A DNA stretch of 64,000 nt, from positions 186,001 through 250,000 of the forward strand of contig MARA01000014.1 in assembly GCA_001792895.1 (NCBI GenBank). The letters run 5' to 3'. Origin of the DNA: Lentinus brumalis (lineage: Eukaryota > Basidiomycota > Agaricomycetes > Polyporales > Polyporaceae). How positions within the stretch are numbered: position 1 is the first letter of the stretch; every line of letters begins with the position of its first letter. This document shows, in pieces, positions 59,621-64,000 of the stretch. The notes below the pieces were generated by a model. It was given only the letters and a program-made list of their open reading frames with translations. It ran no database searches and was not told the DNA's origin. The position numbers were made by a program, and so were the translations under genes.

Positions 59621-60260
59621 GGATACCAGGGTCTATCTCGGGTACGTGCCTATGTTTCTGCCGAGTTCGAGGTTGCACATATCCGAACACTGACGCCTTG
59701 TCATTCAGCAGCTCAGCTGGGCGCAGTCGCTATCGCGGCGTCCCTGTGTCCTCCTCTCTGCGCGCCGTGCGGTCTGGCCTCTCCGCACGACATGCATCGT
59801 CCCGGGCCACAGACGCAAGTCGAACCTCACCGGCCACCCCTCATACAGAGGCGGAAGCAATGTCAGGAGCCGCGACAAGCGTGTCTGAACCTTGCGATAC
59901 CGAGGCGCTATCCTGGGTACGTGCCTATATCTTCTCGGAGTTGCGGACGTTCTACAGCTCACGCCTTTGGCTTGGCCAGGGTCGGAGCTGGCTGCAGTCG
60001 ATATCGCCACGTCCGACTGCTCTGTCAGCAACGGCGCCCTGGCCCTCTTCATGCCCACGGCGTCGGCATGACATACGAATGTCGACAGCGCGCCCCTTGA
60101 CCCCGTAACCTACGCTGCTGGGAGCAGTCTTGCGGAGCCGCGACGAGCGAATCTTAACCTTGCAGTAGTGACGGTGCCCCTCGCCAGGGCGCGATCAGCC
60201 AGCGACGTCCACGGTCACCGCTGCCTATCATCTTCTCGCGAGTCGCGCTCAACGACCCTC
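59621..60260. repeat. Degenerate direct repeat, period about 270 bases
   Basis: Copy 1 begins near 59621 and copy 2 near 59895. Matching anchors in the same order are ggtacgtgcctat (59641 and 59916), acgcctt (59693 and 59961), gcagtcg followed by tatcgc (59723 and 59994) and ggagccgcgac (59866 and 60134), with offsets of 268-275 bases. A weaker third copy starts near 60221 (ctgcctatca, tcttctcg, gagt). The first anchor also resembles an intron donor (gtacgtgcc) in each copy, so the unit could be an exon-intron duplication; no protein is recognised. Confidence 0.6.
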
Positions 60261-61661
60261 GTCCTGGCTGCCTACCCTGGAAAGCTCGTACCTCGTCCCG
60301 CACGTCTGCCTGCAGGAACCGACCCCTCCGCGAGCTCGACGATTTGCCCGGATCACGTCCTCGGGCCTCCAAACTCACCACGCGCATTCGGACTGTCGTT
60401 CGGCGAGCTCGGACCCCTTCTCTCCGGCGGCGACCGCAACCGAGCGAGGGGCGGGCCCAGCGTCGACTCGGATTCGTTTCATCTGCACCTTCTCGCCCCC
60501 GAACCCCGCTCGCGTCCCCCCGCTTCTCTCTTGCGTGTGCGTGCCTGGGGCGGAAGCGCAGCCTTCTGCGCGAAGCATGCGTCGCGGGCGCGGATCCCGG
60601 CGCGCTTCTCTGCCCGATGCGGCGCGCGCCCTGCCTGTCGCGGAAGGCCGCTGACGTCACGCGTGTGCGGAACCCACGACGCGGTCGGGGCGGCGTGTAT
60701 CGTGACCAGCGCGAGGCGGCCGTTCATCGATGCATCCTGGACCCGGGCAGCGGGAGCGGGCAGTCTGCGTCGGTCGGCTCGGGCCTCGGCGATCGTGCAC
60801 CCGCCCGCGCAGAGCTGCAGGTACGCCGTACGCAAGCTCCGTTGGCTGCTGCTGTGGATCGGCGAGCGGAGGCGGCGAGCGTCATACAGTTCTTTCTGTC
60901 GCTGATCCGAACATGTGCATCGTGCATGCATGCTGTCCTCCGGCGACCAAAGACCACGCGTACTGCGCTCGCTGCCCTCCGTCCGCCGTCGGAGCACCTG
61001 CCATCGCGCCGCCCCCTTGCGATCCCCCGCCGCCTCTTCAAACGCAGCAGATGCACGTGACTGTCCGATGGGCGTAGTGCGTCGATAGCATGGACTGCTC
61101 CCGCGGTGCCGTCAATGAAGACACCGGTGCGCACGCTGCCCATCACCGGCCTTGACTGAAGCTGACCGTCAAAGCTGCAGGGAACTCTCCTCGGCTCCAC
61201 CGACGAGGACGGACCCAGCTTGCGTTGGGCATACCGCCGCACCGACGTACGAATTGAACACGATCGGCACATACGACAAGCTTCATACGCCCCGCCGAAA
61301 CGCGCTGTCGTCTGTCATAATGCGCGACAATCCTCGCCGCGTCTGACCGGAGAGGACGTACAGCGCACTGGAACTTGGAAGCTTTGGCCAACGCTACCTG
61401 TCCCCCGGGTCCCGCGAATCGGCGCGGACTGGCGCTGCGTCGATTGAGCGCAGCGGCGCTGTGGTCCCTCGCCTTCCTCGACCTTCACTCATACGGCCTC
61501 CACCATACTCCCCACCAACGCGGGGTCGATGTTCCGTCGTCTTCGCTTCTCCGCCCTTCACGCATATGGCCCCCAATATATGCACAAGTGCGGGACGGCT
61601 GTCCATCGCGATTCGCCTTCGCCTTCCTCTTGGCGAACTTGTCTACCTCCGCCTCTGCACG

Positions 61662-61664
<3 letters not shown>

Positions 61665-61701
<37 letters not shown>

Positions 61702-61702
61702 G
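61665..61702. repeat. Heptanucleotide tandem repeat (tgtcttc)
   Basis: Five perfect copies of tgtcttc and a partial sixth are present, strongly C/T-rich on the plus strand. Confidence 0.85.
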
Positions 61703-61995
61703 AAAACGCCGTTTAACCTCCTCCCTCCTCCGGGCCCCAGGCTGGACCCTCCTGGCCCCGCAGCGGCAGTCCAACGCCCCGGGCGATTGAGTCGTGTTGG
61801 TTCGGTAGGTCCTCCCGCTGCGGAGCCAGTGCGCCCTTCCTTCTGCCATGGTTCTCAGTTCGGACGTTCAGACGTTCATGCGTTCAGTGGCGTAGCTCAC
61901 CCCCTCGTGCACACGCCTCGAACGTCTGAACGATTGAACTCTGGATCATTGAACGACCGTGTTGGCACCGCTCCATGGTGGCAAACCTGAGGCCT

Positions 61996-62530
61996 GAGAG
62001 CGCATCCGTATATACTGCAAGTGCAATCGATCGTCCCCTCGAGTCCATCTAAGATCGGTAAGTACGAGTAAGTAGATCGTGATTCGTGCGGCTCTTTCGA
62101 TTCACTTGTAGACCGGAATACGCATCTACATAGGCTGCTGGCGCGTTCTAAGTTCTAGCATCCCGCGGAGACGGGCTTCAGCTTCATGTCTCATGTCGTG
62201 CCGCTGCGTGCCTGCCGTCCACAGTCGCCTTCGGGCCATGGATCGGGGCTAGACGCATCCGTGGCATCAGAGCGCATCTGTCCTGCCGTCGCCGGCTCCC
62301 GCTCGAGTGTATCTCAGTCTGAGACCAGTATGTACTAGTACGCCGTGCGGCGTGCGGTACTTTCGATGCACTTCAAGTTAGAGACCGGAACTGATCACAG
62401 TCAGGCTGTCGTGATCTTATGAGGATCCCGCGGAGACGGGTTTACCGTCTCATGTCATGCCGCTGCGTTCCAGAGGGTCACCGGTCAAGCTCAAGAGCTG
62501 TCGATATGTCGTGAATCTTTGACCTGCGCT
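61996..62530. repeat. Degenerate direct repeat, period about 266 bases
   Basis: Two imperfect copies are seen. Shared anchors in order are agcgcatc (61999 and 62271), cgagt (62040 and 62304), cgtgcgg (62085 and 62351), tttcgat (62095 and 62361), gaccgga (62111 and 62383), tcccgcggagacggg (62161 and 62426) and ccgctgcgt (62201 and 62460). Offsets vary from 259 to 272 bases. The period is close to that of the repeat at 59.6-60.3 kb, but no clear sequence match between the two was found. Confidence 0.65.
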
Positions 62531-63334
62531 ATAGGTGCGCCATGCATCATGCATCATGTTCCAGCATGAACAAAGTCCGGACATGCTCTCAAGCCGGCAT
62601 CTCGCCGCTCGCGGCACCTTGCCCTTGCTACGGTACTGGCCCACGACGACGCTCGCATAAGTATACCCATCGAATACCGCGGCGCGCATATACGGGAACA
62701 TCTCCTGGCCTGCCGTACGTCGTATGTACATTCGAACGGTACGTATGTTACTTATCTCCCCGCGTACCACTGGAACCACCATCCGTCCCTTCTGCGCGGT
62801 GCGTCCCACGGAGATGAACGTTTAGACTCCCAGCTGATGCTGATCCATCGCGTCCAGAGCGCCCTCGGCGGCCCGAAGTTCGAACGGTCAAAACCATGAA
62901 CGTGTCGTGGAAGTGATGATGGCTATGTACATTGTAGGAACGTGCTTCTGCGTCGCAGTGCGTTGTGCGATCATCTCGAGATTCGAGAATGGTCAACCCG
63001 TCCGCTCACGCCCACCCTAAACGTACCCTCATTCCAATTCCACTTTCACGAGCCGACGCTCGACGTGCGTCCAAGCCTCTAAGGCCGCAATGCGGTGCCC
63101 TGCACATCCGCGGTGAGACAGAACTACCCGAGACCTCTCGTAAGTCGTCCGATATGTCATTCGACCATCCGACATGTCGCCCACGTCCACGTCGTCCGTC
63201 CCCGGTCCCGTATGTTCCCCTTGACATAGCCTGACATACCCGAACGCAACTCCGCCTGTAGATTGCAATATCCCGTCAAGACTCAAGAATCAACGTCATC
63301 CCCGACTCCGCTGCAACGCGGTGCGCGCCGTCCC

Positions 63335-63368
63335 GTCTTCGCATCTTCGCATCTTCGCATCTTCGCAG
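63335..63368. repeat. Octanucleotide tandem repeat (gcatcttc)
   Basis: Four copies of an 8-base unit, the first imperfect (gtcttc), the others gcatcttc. Confidence 0.8.
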
Positions 63369-63654
63369 CTACTGCAGATCCCGCTGAGCGTCGAGAGTCG
63401 AGACACCGCTCTAAGGCCGAGCACTCGAAGGGACTTGGCACGATGACTTACCACCATTTGTGGCTTCCCCGGCCTCCCAGCGCCCCTCCAGAGTCCGCAT
63501 CGTATCGACGTCGTACCGTGTTCTATCCCCATCCCCACGGCGCTCGGTGTTCGCCCTACGCCCGCCGCGAGCTTCAGGCTGCTGCCTAACATGCGATCGG
63601 CGGCCCATGTACTAGTCCAAGTAGCCCCACCGCCTCAAGAACCTCACATTGCAC

Positions 63655-63688
63655 AAGCTTCGTTCGAGCTTCGAGCTTCGAGCTTCGC
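63655..63688. repeat. Heptanucleotide tandem repeat (gcttcga)
   Basis: Three to four copies of gcttcga with one variant unit at the left end (gcttcgt). Confidence 0.8.
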
Positions 63689-64000
63689 AGACTCGGACAC
63701 GTAAAGAACGGCGATAATGCTCTCAAGTCCTGCGAGGTGCGTAGGAGCTGATTTTTTGTCCGATTTTACCACGTACGGTGCTGCCACTGGCCAGTGCCGG
63801 GCGCGTCATGTGAAGGAAAATATTCTGTGATGGCATCGTGGACGCAGACGCAGACGATGCTCTCACGAGTCACGGCGTTCGGGGTGGGCATTGGGTCCGT
63901 TGATCTCGCACATCGTGCATGGTGCTGGAGGCTTCCGCTTCTGCATGCGAGTACTGAAAGTTACTGACCTCCCGCACGCACATTCAGCCAGTGTGCGCAG

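Larger units (their letters stand above)
53983..64000. other. Ten-kilobase region without a recognised gene, rich in short tandem repeats
   Basis: The left edge is the promoter of the gene starting at 53982. Beyond it, frames occur on both strands but overlap one another at random, have no family motifs and lack a consistent intron chain. The DNA is GC-rich with many short tandem duplications and two degenerate direct repeats of about 266-271 bases. It may be a non-coding, fast-evolving segment, or hold lineage-specific or regulatory RNA genes that cannot be seen by eye. Confidence 0.45.

Noticed and set aside
58037..60905. Several plus-strand frames of 169-295 residues in the right-hand region
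   Set aside because: They overlap each other in different frames, contain repeat-derived text and match no family.
1..64000. Search for defence, toxin, viral, transposon, secondary-metabolite or CRISPR systems
   Set aside because: No reverse transcriptase, transposase, integrase, polyketide or peptide synthetase, STAND/NLR or CRISPR-repeat pattern was seen on either strand.

Overview
The window is nuclear DNA of a filamentous fungus, most likely a mushroom-forming basidiomycete (Agaricomycetes). The evidence is GC-rich DNA, genes cut by many introns of about 50-65 bases with GT...AG ends, TATA boxes 50-95 bases before start codons, and protein families typical of that group (DUF7137, MARVEL-like membrane protein, S28 peptidase, bestrophin, fimbrin). 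The exact taxon cannot be fixed by eye. There are no rRNA, convincing tRNA, transposase, reverse transcriptase or CRISPR signals.

Layout. 1-1.3 kb: no gene seen. 1.3-2.3 kb (+): four-helix MARVEL-like membrane protein. 3.2-4.2 kb (+): Ser/Gly/Asn/Asp/Tyr-rich disordered protein. 5.3-7.0 kb (+): secreted S28 serine peptidase. 8.1-10.2 kb (-): C2H2 zinc-finger protein. 11.8-15.8 kb (+): 17-exon M16 metallopeptidase of the insulin-degrading-enzyme/Ste23 type. 17.5-18.1 kb (-): DUF7137 cell-surface protein. 19.0-20.5 kb (+): Ser/Pro-rich protein with one frame break. 22.1-24.2 kb (+): amidase-signature enzyme with a complete Ser-cisSer-Lys triad. 24.7-25.0 kb (+): small basic/proline-rich ORF. 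26.1-28.6 kb (-): fimbrin. 32.4-33.1 kb (+): FKBP12 with a frame break. 35.5-37.3 kb (+): omega-like glutathione transferase with a 4-base exon. 39.0-41.2 kb (+): bestrophin-type anion channel with a frame break. 42.1-46.5 kb (+): intronless 1474-residue coiled-coil protein with an NFKBIL1-like end. 47.8-49.5 kb (-): Jjj1-like J-domain protein. 51.3-54.0 kb (-): disordered Ser/Pro-rich protein with an RRM-like end. 54-64 kb: no gene recognised; short tandem repeats and two degenerate direct repeats of about 266-271 bases.

The genes do not form a pathway. They look like ordinary, independently transcribed housekeeping and lineage-specific genes, and I see no secondary-metabolite cluster, mating locus or defence system. 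The best-supported unusual observation is that three genes (Ser/Pro-rich protein, FKBP12, bestrophin) are each broken by the apparent loss of one C in a run of C. This points to systematic homopolymer under-calling in the assembly, although real mutations are not excluded. The most open biological questions are the repeats at the right end, the coiled-coil protein with an HPD motif in its tail, and the shortened Jjj1-like co-chaperone.

Exon boundaries were read by hand from splice signals, reading phase and remembered family patterns. They have not been checked by alignment or RNA data.
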